From Thermomicrobiales bacterium (GTDB lineage: Bacteria; Chloroflexota; Chloroflexia; Thermomicrobiales; UBA6265): a DNA stretch of 54,099 bases. The notes under the pieces are model-generated. The model was given only the letters and a program-made list of their open reading frames with translations, did not search any database and was not told the origin of the DNA. Shown one piece after another: positions 18,531 to 26,552 of this stretch. Every line of letters begins with the position of its first letter. The first letter of the stretch is position 1. Both the position numbers and the translations under genes were made by a program. The stretch lies in NCBI GenBank assembly GCA_030447415.1, contig JAUJOZ010000010.1:1-54099 (forward strand), read 5' to 3'.

Positions 18531-19091
18531 ATGGACCCGATCCTAGAGACGGAGCGCTTGGTCGTGCGCCGCTGGGCGCCGGACGACGCCGAGGTTGCCT
18601 TCGCCATCTACGGCAACCCAGAGGTGATGCGCTACGTCGGCACCGGCCACGCCCACCCGAGCGTTGAGCACACCCAGGCGGTGCTCGCTCGTGTTATCGC
18701 CCGCTACGCGGAGCAGCCGGGCCTCGGCTTCTGGGCCGTCGACGAGAAGGCGAGCGGACGCCTCGTCGGCGGCGCCGCGCTCCTGCCGCTTCCCGGTGAC
18801 GCGGACGCTCCGCCGGAGATTGAGGTCGCGTACCACCTCGCCCACGTCGCGTGGGGACAGGGGTACGCCACCGAGATCGCTCGCGCCTGCGTGCGCTACG
18901 GGTTCGAGCGGCTCGGGCTGAAGCGCATCATTGGACTCGTCTACCCGGAGAACGCCGCCTCACGTCGCGTGCTGGAAAAGGCCGGCCTGGCCTGGGAAGG
19001 GCGCGACCACTACTTCGGCCACGAGCTCGATCGCTTCGCCTGTGAAGTCACCACACGGACCGCGTGCGCCTCGGACGACCCGATCGGGTGA
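18531..19091 (+). CDS. GNAT family N-acetyltransferase (RimJ/RimL type)
   Basis: About 186 residues. It opens with the family hallmark ILETERLVVRRWAPDDAEVA and carries the acetyl-CoA-binding motif A region YHLAHVAWGQGYATEIARA followed by FERLGLKRIIGLVYPENAASRRVLEKAGLAWEG compressed across motif B. This is the RimJ/RimL group that acetylates N-termini of ribosomal or other proteins, but many members act on small amines, so the substrate is open. The ATG at 18531 is chosen over one at 18480 because GGGAG lies just upstream. Confidence 0.88.
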   Translation: MDPILETERLVVRRWAPDDAEVAFAIYGNPEVMRYVGTGHAHPSVEHTQAVLARVIARYAEQPGLGFWAVDEKASGRLVGGAALLPLPGDADAPPEIEVAYHLAHVAWGQGYATEIARACVRYGFERLGLKRIIGLVYPENAASRRVLEKAGLAWEGRDHYFGHELDRFACEVTTRTACASDDPIG

Positions 19092-19124
19092 GGCAACCAC
19101 CACCGGCCGGTCGTCGGCGCCGGG

Positions 19125-19331
19125 TTATGGTCGCGGCGTGGCCGGCGCCCCGTCCAACCGCGGCACCACGCCCAGTTGCTGGAGCAGACCGAGCGCGTCG
19201 GCGACCACCCAACTCTTGACGATCTTGCCGTCGGCGAGCCGGAAGACATTGAAGCTCGTGATCGAGACACCACGGCCGGTGGCGGGGATGCCCACGAACG
19301 TGCCCGTGTGCCGGCCAGAGAGCGGCCGCAT
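19125..19331 (-). pseudogene. SnoaL-like / ester cyclase C-terminal remnant
   Basis: Sixty-eight codons encode the C-terminal half of a SnoaL-like polyketide cyclase: SGRHTGTFVGIPATGRGVS, then FNVFRLADGKIVKSWVVAD and LGLLQQLGVVPRL, all strongly family-like. Family members are about 130-140 residues, and the sequence upstream in this frame no longer matches, so the N-terminal half is missing or frameshifted. Either a decayed gene or a consensus error. Confidence 0.6.
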
Positions 19332-19575
19332 GGAACTCTCCCCGCGCGAGCTGCCGCGGCACCGCGCGCTCGACGATCAGACCGCCGGGATGATGAGCGC
19401 CAGAGACGGAGGCTCATGAATCCTAGCCCGCGGCGATTGCGCCGGACGCCACCCGCGCCTCGTTCCCGAGGGCTGGGGGCAGGGCGCCTGGACGGATTCG
19501 CGTCGTGGTCCGCGCTCGTCTACGCCGCTCCGCCGGGCGTTCGGCGGCGGGGGAGAACGACGTGCCGGATTGGGG

Positions 19576-20025
19576 TTACTCGGTAGTGGTGCCGGACGCG
19601 GGCACGTTCCGGGGGTAGAGGATCAGCTGCGTGCAACGGAAGAGGGCGATCGTCTTGCCGGTCGCCTCAACGATCACACGGGCGTCCCACACCTGGGTCG
19701 AGCGCCCACCGTGGACCAACTCCGCCTCGCAGGTGATGGTGCCCTCGCGCGCCGTGCCGAGGAAGTTGCTCTTGAGCTCGATGGTGGTGAAGCCGGACGC
19801 CTCCTCCGGGAGGTTGCTCCACGCCCCATAGCCGCAGGTCGTGTCCGCCAGCGCGATCACTGTCGCCGCATGGAGGTATCCGATCGGCGCCATCAATTCC
19901 GGCCGCACCCCCAGGCGGCTCGTCAGCCTCGTCCCCTCGACCCGGAGAACCTCGACCCCGACCAATCCCGGCAGCGTCCCGGCCCCGGCCTCGTTGAACC
20001 CGTCGGCGGTTCGAATCCGCTCCAC
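19576..20025 (-). CDS. PaaI-type thioesterase (hotdog fold)
   Basis: About 149 residues, the usual length. The GTG at 20025 follows GGAGGAGAAGGG. The hotdog helix carries the family signature GYLHAATVIALADTTCGYGA, with strands ELKSNFLGTAREGTI and LVHGGRSTQVWDARV after it. These enzymes hydrolyse acyl- or aryl-CoA thioesters (phenylacetate, hydroxybenzoyl-CoA or stalled acyl groups). The substrate is unknown here; proximity to aromatic or quinone-stress genes is only suggestive. Confidence 0.85.
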   Translation of the reverse strand: MERIRTADGFNEAGAGTLPGLVGVEVLRVEGTRLTSRLGVRPELMAPIGYLHAATVIALADTTCGYGAWSNLPEEASGFTTIELKSNFLGTAREGTITCEAELVHGGRSTQVWDARVIVEATGKTIALFRCTQLILYPRNVPASGTTTE

Positions 20026-20464
20026 CCCTTCTCCTCCCGCGGCGACTGGTCCCGGCGCCGGTGTCGGCCCCGCATCGCACCCCGGCACAGGAAAGCCTGC
20101 CGGGGTTCCGACGTCAAGAGCGGCCGGCACACGTCAGCGAACGCCGTGGATCGACCCTCGTCGAGCAGGGTCGATCCATGGCGTCCACGGTGGGACGGCG
20201 CGGGTAGCGCCCACGCTCCCGGGTCCATCTCCAGTTCCGGTGGCATGGTCCGCAGCGGCGGGCGGGATCGCCTCGCCGCCCCCTGATGTCGCTGCCGGCT
20301 CGGGCGGCCGGGACCGGCGTGCCCTGCTCGGCAGGTATGCCGGCAGCAAGCGAGTCGTGCTTTCCTTCGGCATACCACGAGACGTCGGCGGCGCGGAGCG
20401 CGGTGAGCCGCTCGGCCGCTATCTCCCAGATCTAGCAGGGGAGATTGGCGCGGTAGATCGCGAT
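20026..20464. other. intergenic stretch with a strong hairpin
   Basis: Between the thioesterase start and the broken gene ending at 20465, nothing codes convincingly. The stretch holds the 12-bp-stem inverted repeat listed separately. Confidence 0.4.
20147..20178. repeat. 12-bp perfect inverted repeat with 8-base loop
   Basis: TGGATCGACCCT (20147-20158) is perfectly complementary to AGGGTCGATCCA (20167-20178), with loop CGTCGAGC. No T-run follows on either side, so it is not a standard intrinsic terminator. It could be an operator, a weak terminator or a REP-like element. Confidence 0.6.
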
Positions 20465-20690
20465 CTAGACTCCCGTCTCCGGCATCAGCGCCAGTGGCCG
20501 TTCGACGGCTCCGTCATGCGGGAGGTAGAGGGCATCGCGCAGGTGGGCCTCGCGGTCGTCCTGGGCGGGCATCGCCTTGAGGATGACAACGCGGTCACTG
20601 CGCTCCCACTTAGCGTCAGCTCCTCGCGGGTGATCTTGACAGTCCCTGCTGGCCCGCGCTTGATCGGGATCTCCGTGGGTCGTGTGCAGG
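20465..20690 (-). pseudogene. unrecognised broken small gene
   Basis: On the minus strand one frame reads RGPAGTVKITREELTLSG and, after the C3 run at 20605-20607, a second frame continues ERSDRVVILKAMPAQDD to a TAG at 20465-20467 (ending LALMPETGV). Adding a single G in the run joins them into one protein-like sequence. No start codon with a ribosome site was found upstream and no family is recognised. I read it as a small gene with a one-base homopolymer deletion, real or artefactual. Confidence 0.35.
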
Positions 20691-20785
20691 CCCAGTCTTG
20701 CGATGGCGCCGGGCCGGGGCTGGCCAGCGGAGGAGCTGGACCGGCCCCGCCGCTGGCGCGACGGGTGTGACCGCCTCGCGGTTGG

Positions 20786-21307
20786 TCAAGCCATCACCAC
20801 CTCCTCTCGGTCGCGGGCAAGCTCGGGAGCCTCGCGGCGCGTGAGAAGTGTGAGCAGTCCAGCCGCGACGCCCCCGGCGAGCGCGGCAAACCTCCAACGA
20901 TGTCCGGAGAGCATCCAGTCGAGGGCAGCGTCGAGGGAGGTGGAGCCGGCACCGGTGAAGCCGAGTGCGGCCGCCACCGTGGCGAGCACCATCGGCAGCT
21001 CCCAGCCGCCGTTGCTGTTCCACAGGCCCTTGCCCGCGTGACCACTGTAGACATTGATCATCGTGGCGACGACGGCGGCCGCGGCGAGGGGCGTGGCTAG
21101 GCCGAGCGCTAGGAGCGCGCCGCCCCCGGCCTCCCCCAGACCGGCGAGAATCGCGAAGAGTAGACCGGGGCGGTAGCCGAGGCCGGCGAGATAGTCACCA
21201 GTACCGGTCAGGCCGTAGCCGCCGAACCAGCCGAACAGTTTCTGCGCGCCGTGGCCGACGAGCAGGACGCCGATGACGGCGCGAACGATGAGCAGACCCG
21301 TGTCCAC
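20786..21307 (-). CDS. DoxX family membrane protein (MhqP/CatD-like)
   Basis: About 173 residues. The GTG at 21307 follows GGAGG with six-base spacing and leads directly into helix 1. Four or five hydrophobic helices are seen: TGLLIVRAVIGVLLVGHGAQ, the GLLFAILAGLGEAGGGALLALG segment, LAAAAVVATMINVYS and a last one near GGVAAGLLTLL. The GHGAQKLFGWFGG motif is typical of DoxX proteins. In Bacillus, homologues MhqP and CatD are co-regulated with ring-cleaving dioxygenases under MarR/HxlR control. Here the gene is divergent from a MarR regulator over a clear operator. The molecular activity of DoxX proteins is not well defined. Confidence 0.87.
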   Translation of the reverse strand: MDTGLLIVRAVIGVLLVGHGAQKLFGWFGGYGLTGTGDYLAGLGYRPGLLFAILAGLGEAGGGALLALGLATPLAAAAVVATMINVYSGHAGKGLWNSNGGWELPMVLATVAAALGFTGAGSTSLDAALDWMLSGHRWRFAALAGGVAAGLLTLLTRREAPELARDREEVVMA

Positions 21308-21337
21308 GATGGACCTCCATGCTTGTTGCGTCTTCAC

Positions 21338-21355
21338 TAGTTGCAATTGCAACTA
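21338..21355. promoter_or_regulatory. perfect 18-bp palindromic operator (MarR type)
   Basis: TAGTTGCAATTGCAACTA is a perfect palindrome covering the predicted transcription start of the doxX gene (about 21354). MarR dimers bind such palindromes. Its position would block initiation. Confidence 0.75.
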
Positions 21356-21360
21356 TATGG

Positions 21361-21389
21361 AGCATAGCGTCATTTCGTTGTAATGTCAA
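21361..21389 (-). promoter_or_regulatory. doxX promoter
   Basis: On the minus strand a perfect TTGACA (21389-21384), a 17-base spacer and TATGCT (21366-21361) form a strong promoter whose start point falls inside the palindrome at 21338-21355. Confidence 0.7.
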
Positions 21390-21406
21390 CTACTTTGGGC
21401 TAGACT
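21376..21406 (+). promoter_or_regulatory. marR promoter with second operator
   Basis: TTGTAA (21378-21383), 17 bases and TAGACT (21401-21406) precede the ATG at 21413 by only six bases, so the message looks leaderless. CGTTGTAATGTCAACT (21376-21391) matches the main palindrome at 11 of 16 positions and overlaps the -35 boxes of both divergent promoters, suggesting autoregulation. Confidence 0.6.
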
Positions 21407-21412
21407 CCGGGC

Positions 21413-21859
21413 ATGGACCAGCTCGACGAGTCCCGCCTCGCGGCGTGGCGCGCCTTCCTCAATGCACACGCGGCCGTCATCGCGACGATCGAGCGTGAGC
21501 TTGCGGCCGGGGGCTTGGTGCCGCTCACCTGGTACGACGTCCTGGTGGCGCTCTCGGAGGCGCCGGACCACCGGTTGCGGCTCCACGAGCTCGCGCGCCG
21601 GGTGGTCCTCAGTCGGAGCGGTCTTACCCGCCTGGTCGATCGGCTGGAGGCGGCTGGCCTGCTGCGGCGCGAGCCTTCCCCCACCGACCGGCGCGGCGCC
21701 TTCGCCGTGCTTACCCCCGAGGGCGCAGCGACACTACGCCGGACCTGGCCGGCGTACGGGCGCGGCATCGCCGAGCACTTCGCCCGCCATCTCACCGCCG
21801 CGGAAGCTCACACCCTGACGCAGGCGCTGGAGCGGGTGCGAGCAAGCCTCGAACACTAG
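21413..21859 (+). CDS. MarR family transcriptional regulator
   Basis: About 148 residues with the complete MarR fold: N-terminal dimerisation helices, then LTWYDVLVALSEAPDHRLRLHELARR, the recognition helix in LSRSGLTRLVDRLEAAGLL, the wing PSPTDRRGAFAVLTPEG and the C-terminal dimerisation helix. The DRRG wing motif is a hallmark of the family. It is divergent from a DoxX gene with two palindromic sites between them, so it most likely represses both. The MhqR regulator of Bacillus has the same neighbourhood, which suggests a quinone or phenolic signal; this is inference. Confidence 0.92.
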   Translation: MDQLDESRLAAWRAFLNAHAAVIATIERELAAGGLVPLTWYDVLVALSEAPDHRLRLHELARRVVLSRSGLTRLVDRLEAAGLLRREPSPTDRRGAFAVLTPEGAATLRRTWPAYGRGIAEHFARHLTAAEAHTLTQALERVRASLEH

Positions 21860-22113
21860 ATCGACCGTCATGCGTCCTGGCCACGCAGCGCCACGAGCCG
21901 CGACCACCACGCGGCGTCCGCCGCATGAACTGGAGTTGGCGGGCGGTGGTATCGACGATCTCCGCGACCAGGAACCCGGCCGATGCGACGAGCCCGAGCC
22001 CGCTCCGGATGGCGACGGCGCTGGAGGGCTGCGCCCCGTACCGCGCGACCCATGGCTGCTGTCCACGCCGCCGGGTAGCGACCGCGAGAGATGAAGGGCG
22101 TCGGGATCAGGTC

Positions 22114-24603
22114 TCAGACGAGCCCAGCTCGGAGGGCGTGGGCCACCGCGCCGGTTCGGGACGGCACCTCGAGCTTTGCCAGGATGTTGGCCACGTGGGT
22201 CGCCACGGTGCGGTGGCCGATGAAGAGCGCCTCGGCGATTTCGCGGTCAGAGCGCCCCTCGGCCAGCAGCCGTAGCACGTCGAGCTCGCGGTCGGTCAGG
22301 CCGGCCGGTCTGACGCGCGCGGCCGTCGCGCCCGAGGGGGACCCCGCCCGACTGGTGTCGGGCAGCGCCTCGCAGGCGTAGGCGATCGCCTCCGCCATCG
22401 TCATCGCCCGGCCGGTGGCCCAGGCTGTGGCGAAGGCGTCCGCCCCGAGCGCAGCCCGGACGGCGGCAACGTGGCGCGTGTGGCTGTCGCCGTAGGTGGC
22501 CTTCAACGGGGCGCCGATGGCCTCGCGAAAGGCCGTGGCGGCGCCGAAGAGCCGCGCCGCGCGCTCGGCTTGGTCGCGGGAGGCGGCGACGCGCGCGGGC
22601 ACCTCCAGGTACGCCCCGACCCCCCACGCGTCGCCGAGGTCCCGAAACAGGGTCAGTGTTTCTCGGAGGAGGTCCGCCGCGCCGGCGTGATCCCCTCGGT
22701 CGAACGCGACGACACCCCGGTGTCCCGTCGCCATGGCGACGCCCCAGCGGTTGCCGAGGCTTCGGAAGAGCGCGGCGCTCTCGTCGAGGAGCCCATCCGC
22801 CCGCCCGTGGTCGGCCCGGCGCAGAGCGAGCAGGCCGAGTTGGGCCAGCGCCACCGCGGCGCCCCAGGCGTCGCCGACCTCGCGGGCCAAGACCAGGCCA
22901 TCGTGGCAAAGCGCCTCCGCCCGAGCGTCGTCCCCCCGATCGAAGGCGACGAGGCCCCGGAAGAGGAGGGCGGAGCCGAGACCGCGCCGGTCGTCCAACG
23001 CTCGATAGAGCGCCAGGCTCTCCTCCAGCAGCGTTTCCGCCGCGGCGAGGTCGCCCTGGGCTTCGGCCAGCGCGCCTGCCCCGGTCAGGGCCTTCGCACG
23101 CACCGGCGGCGGCGCCGCACCCGCGGTCAGCGCCTGCCTCAGCCGCGCCCGCCCCTCCGCCAGGTGCCCCCGCATGAACCAGAAGAGCCAGAGCGCGCCT
23201 GCTAAGCGAAGCCCGAGCTCTGCGGGTGGCGGGTACTGAGTGCCCGATTGATCCCGAGAGACAGGTAACGGCCGATCCTCCCTGGCACCCGCCACCCAGG
23301 ACCCGGCGCCCGGATCCATTGCCCAATCGAGGGCCGCGCGCAGGTTCCCATGGTCGGCCTCCAGGCGGTCGAGCCAGAGCCCCTGGTCGGGACCGACCAA
23401 CTGCGGTTCCGCTCGCTCCACCAGGTCGAGAAAGACAGCGGCGTGCGCGGCGCGGGTCCTCGGCTCCTCACCGGCCGCCGCTAGTTGCTCCCGTCCGTAC
23501 TCCCGAACCGTCTCCAGCATCCCGAAGCGCGGTCCGGCGGGTTCGTCGCCGTCACCCCCCGCGACCTGTTCCAAGAGGCTCTCGTTCACCAGCGTGGAAA
23601 TGCCGTCGAGGATATCCATCCCCGGGTGAGGGACAGGGGGTGCGGGGTGCCGATCCGACGCCCCGGGCTTTGCGCCTCGCACCTCGCCCCTCGTCACCGC
23701 TTCCGCTGCTTCCAGCGTGAAGCCGCCGGCGAAGACGGTGAGGCGGCGGAAGAGGGCCCGGTGCGGTTCGCTCAGGAGGTCGTAGCTCCAGGCCATGGTG
23801 TCGCGCAGCGTCTGCTGCCGCGCTGGAAGGTCGCGCGGCCCGCCGGTGAGCAGCGGCAACCGGCGGTCGAGGCGAGCCACCATCGCCGGCGGCGACAGCA
23901 GCTTGGCCCGCGCGGCCGCCAGCTCGATCGCTAAGGGCAGGCCGTCCAGGCGACGGCAGATCTCCACCACCGCCGGGCCGTTCGCCTCGGTAAGCGCGAA
24001 GTCGGGCCTGGCCTCCCGCGCACGGGCAACGAACAGGCGGATCGCCTCGCACTCCTCCAGCCGTTCGACGGGCGGCAGCGCCGCCGCGTCCGGGACCGAG
24101 AGCGGCGGCACCGGGTAATCGTGCTCACCGCGGACCTGGAGGCGCCCGCGGCTCGTCACCAGCGCCGTCAGCCCGGGGCACGCGGCGAGCAGGTCGGTGA
24201 CGAACGGGGCCCCGGCGACGACATGCTCAAAGTTGTCAAGCACCAGCAGCAGTTCCTGGTCTCGCAGTTCCTCGCGCAGCCGCTCCGGGAGAGGGCGCCC
24301 CCCGGCCTCGCGGACCCCGAGCGCCTGGGCCACCGCGGAGGCAATCAGGTCGGGATCGGCGATGGCAGCCAACGGCACGAATCGGACGCCGTCGGCAAGG
24401 TCGGGGGCCAGTTTCGCAGCCACCCGGAGCGCCAACCGGGTCTTGCCGACGCCACCGGGTCCGGACAGGGTCAGGAGCCGCACCTCGGGCCGCCGTAACA
24501 GATCCCGGATCGCCGCCGCCTGCCGCCCGCGCCCGATCAGCGACGTCAGCGGCGCCGGCAGGGAGAGGGGATCGAGGCGGTCGGATGGCGGTGCGATGGA
24601 CAC
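22114..24603 (-). CDS. AfsR-like LuxR-family ATPase regulator
   Basis: About 829 residues. An NB-ARC/STAND ATPase domain opens with [14 protein letters not shown] and has the P-loop GPGGVGKT at residues 48-55 and the Walker [13 protein letters not shown] middle region with many Ala/Leu helices, for example [18 protein letters not shown], forms TPR-like repeats. The last ~62 residues are a LuxR/GerE helix-turn-helix ([21 protein letters not shown]). Such proteins are ATP-driven signal-responsive activators and occur in many copies in Thermomicrobia-like genomes. The GTG at 24603 is preferred because the domain starts right after; an ATG at 24681 is an alternative. Target genes are not evident. 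Confidence 0.9.
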   Translation of the reverse strand: MSIAPPSDRLDPLSLPAPLTSLIGRGRQAAAIRDLLRRPEVRLLTLSGPGGVGKTRLALRVAAKLAPDLADGVRFVPLAAIADPDLIASAVAQALGVREAGGRPLPERLREELRDQELLLVLDNFEHVVAGAPFVTDLLAACPGLTALVTSRGRLQVRGEHDYPVPPLSVPDAAALPPVERLEECEAIRLFVARAREARPDFALTEANGPAVVEICRRLDGLPLAIELAAARAKLLSPPAMVARLDRRLPLLTGGPRDLPARQQTLRDTMAWSYDLLSEPHRALFRRLTVFAGGFTLEAAEAVTRGEVRGAKPGASDRHPAPPVPHPGMDILDGISTLVNESLLEQVAGGDGDEPAGPRFGMLETVREYGREQLAAAGEEPRTRAAHAAVFLDLVERAEPQLVGPDQGLWLDRLEADHGNLRAALDWAMDPGAGSWVAGAREDRPLPVSRDQSGTQYPPPAELGLRLAGALWLFWFMRGHLAEGRARLRQALTAGAAPPPVRAKALTGAGALAEAQGDLAAAETLLEESLALYRALDDRRGLGSALLFRGLVAFDRGDDARAEALCHDGLVLAREVGDAWGAAVALAQLGLLALRRADHGRADGLLDESAALFRSLGNRWGVAMATGHRGVVAFDRGDHAGAADLLRETLTLFRDLGDAWGVGAYLEVPARVAASRDQAERAARLFGAATAFREAIGAPLKATYGDSHTRHVAAVRAALGADAFATAWATGRAMTMAEAIAYACEALPDTSRAGSPSGATAARVRPAGLTDRELDVLRLLAEGRSDREIAEALFIGHRTVATHVANILAKLEVPSRTGAVAHALRAGLV

Positions 24604-24911
24604 GGTTTGACCCCCGCGGTCGGCGGGCACGATGTTCCGGATCGATGTCACGATGATGGCGGTCGCTGGACGCGGCGTCAACCGCCCCGGTCAGCCGCAA
24701 CGGCCGGGACGCCGGCTCCGTTCAGCCCGGCCAACGCGGCGCGCGTCCGCGCCATGAATGGAGGGAAGGGCTCCGTGTCCTGCAGAGGCGCGCAGAGTGT
24801 CAGCTGACACCCGGCGTCACGCGATCCAGCCGCGGTCCAATCCGGGCGGGTGAGTGCGTCCTGCGTGTCCCTCGCCTCCAACCATCCGACTGTGCGGACG
24901 GCTCCTTCTTC
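24604..24911. other. intergenic stretch
   Basis: About 300 bases upstream of the large regulator and downstream of a small membrane protein. No terminator, palindrome or gene could be supported. Confidence 0.4.
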
Positions 24912-25088
24912 CTAGAACAACCGCAGGAGCACGAATGCGGCGATGCCAACGAGGATCACCAGGAGGCTCAGGACGGCGCAGCCGACGGCGAAGACGCTTC
25001 CCGTCCCGACCGTGCTTTCCGTGGGCGGGGATGGGACAGGCGCTATTTCCAGTCTGACAACCTCACCATCACCGCGAGAAACCGACAT
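24912..25088 (-). CDS. small single-helix membrane protein
   Basis: About 58 residues. The ATG at 25088 has a GGGAG site upstream. The N-terminal half is hydrophilic and the C-terminus is one strong membrane helix (VFAVGCAVLSLLVILVGIAA) ending LLRLF. It lies about 85 bases after the stop of the secreted protein below on the same strand and may share its transcript. No family is recognised. Confidence 0.5.
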   Translation of the reverse strand: MSVSRGDGEVVRLEIAPVPSPPTESTVGTGSVFAVGCAVLSLLVILVGIAAFVLLRLF

Positions 25089-25172
25089 ACGCACTCCCGG
25101 CGTTGCGGCGCTGGGTGGGCAGGTATCCGGCACCGCAGGCTCGGGATCGATCCCGGCCTCTGTGTCGGCGGC

Positions 25173-26219
25173 CTACTCCTGGAGGAAGAACGAGTCCATC
25201 AGCCACTCGCCGTCGACCTCGACGAAGTCGAGCGAGAGGAAGAACCCTTCGTCGCCTTCTTCGCCCAGGACCGAGATTGCCACCCGGGCCGTGGCATGGG
25301 TGGCGTCCTCGAGCTGCACGTCGCCGATGCGCTCGAACGTCACGGGCAGCGCCATGGCGGGCTCGAGCGCCTCGGCGACCTCCTGCAGGCTGGCACCGAG
25401 GGCGATTTCCTCGAGCGCGTCCTCGCTATGCAACGGCAGAAACCGCGCCGGGTCGCCCGTCGCCCAGCACGAGGTCGCCTGGCCGAGCAGGCGGTCGATG
25501 GCCGCTTCAACCTCCGCGGGGGCCTGGCCGCCACCTCCGTCCTCGTCGACGTCTTCGTCGGCATCCCCGGTCTCGCCGCTGCCGAAGATGTCGTTCAGCG
25601 ATGATCCGGCCTTCTCATCGTCCTCGGCCGAGTCGGGGTCCTCGCCCTGGTCCTCGTCCCGAACGCCGCCCAGTGGAACGGTATCGCAGGGCTGGTAGCC
25701 GCCGAGGGAACGGGTCGTCAGGATGATGCGCCGGGCGGCACACGTCTCCTCAATCGGGGTTAGCGTTAGCTCGCCACCGGCCACCTCCCAGGCGTAGGTC
25801 GCCTCGGCGGCGTCGGCCTCCGGGTCGTTGCCACACGAGAGGAGACCGCCCTCGTCGGCGATGGTCAGCGTGTCACCATCCACCTCGTAGGTGCCGGTGA
25901 CGACGACCCCGACGTCCTGGCGCGCGACCGTGTACGTGCCATCCTCGTTGAAGCTGACGTTCCAGAGCCCGATCAGGCCCGGGCCGCCGGGCAGCGCCGG
26001 CGGGAGATCGGCTTCGCCGATCGCAACGGTGAAGATGCCGAGCGGCTCGTCGACCTCCGCATCATCGTCGTCCTGCGCCACCGCGATCCCCGGACCGGAC
26101 ACCGCGGTCGCCAGCGTCAGCGCAAGCGCTAGGGCCGCGCAGCGCGAGAGGAAGCCGCCGATCCCGTTCAGCCAGGCCATTGTGCCGACCCATCCGGGTC
26201 CAGCGGACTGCCGCTTCAT
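25173..26219 (-). CDS. secreted acidic protein of unknown function
   Basis: About 348 residues. The ATG at 26219 follows AGGAGCACCCCACG and gives a signal peptide ending near VSGPGIAVAQ. The first half resembles a lipocalin-like or META-like beta domain (LIGLWNVSFNEDGTYTVA, GTYEVDGDTLTIADEGG) with paired cysteines. A long Asp/Glu/Gly-rich linker follows. The C-terminal part (AIDRLLGQATSCWATGDP to EVDGEWLMDSFF) looks like an NTF2/SnoaL-type domain used for extracytoplasmic binding. The function is unknown; the two-domain reading is by eye. Confidence 0.7.
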   Translation of the reverse strand: MKRQSAGPGWVGTMAWLNGIGGFLSRCAALALALTLATAVSGPGIAVAQDDDDAEVDEPLGIFTVAIGEADLPPALPGGPGLIGLWNVSFNEDGTYTVARQDVGVVVTGTYEVDGDTLTIADEGGLLSCGNDPEADAAEATYAWEVAGGELTLTPIEETCAARRIILTTRSLGGYQPCDTVPLGGVRDEDQGEDPDSAEDDEKAGSSLNDIFGSGETGDADEDVDEDGGGGQAPAEVEAAIDRLLGQATSCWATGDPARFLPLHSEDALEEIALGASLQEVAEALEPAMALPVTFERIGDVQLEDATHATARVAISVLGEEGDEGFFLSLDFVEVDGEWLMDSFFLQE

Positions 26220-26394
26220 CGTGGGGTGCTCCTGTCGCTCGCGTCCTTGTCTCCGTCCGCGCCGGCGCCGACGCCGTCCTTTTGGGGGCGGGTGACGGCG
26301 TTGGGTGGACGAAGGATGACGCTTCGCCCGCCGGCCGGCAATGATCCGCGTCACGAATCGGGCGCTCGCCGTGTGGGGCGTGTTACGCTCCCGT

Positions 26395-26423
26395 TTGACG
26401 CTGAGGACTGGGAAGTCTAGCAT
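26395..26423 (+). promoter_or_regulatory. predicted promoter of the BNR-repeat protein gene
   Basis: TTGACG (26395-26400), a 17-base spacer and TAGCAT (26418-26423) lie about 125 bases before the next plus-strand gene. The rest of the divergent 26220-26552 region shows no palindrome. Confidence 0.4.
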
Positions 26424-26552
26424 GACCGGCGCTTCCGCTTTTCCATAACGTGCGGGTTCCGCGCCCGCGACGCCACCCGACGGACTCGGCCGGCCGAGCG
26501 ACACGTTCGCGCACCGAGCGGCACGCCGCACCTACGACGATTGGGGGAAACC

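Noticed and set aside
20008..20030. tRNA-like T-arm (GGTTCGAATCC context)
   Set aside because: It coincides with the start of the thioesterase gene, and no matching acceptor, D or anticodon arm is found in the preceding 90 bases.
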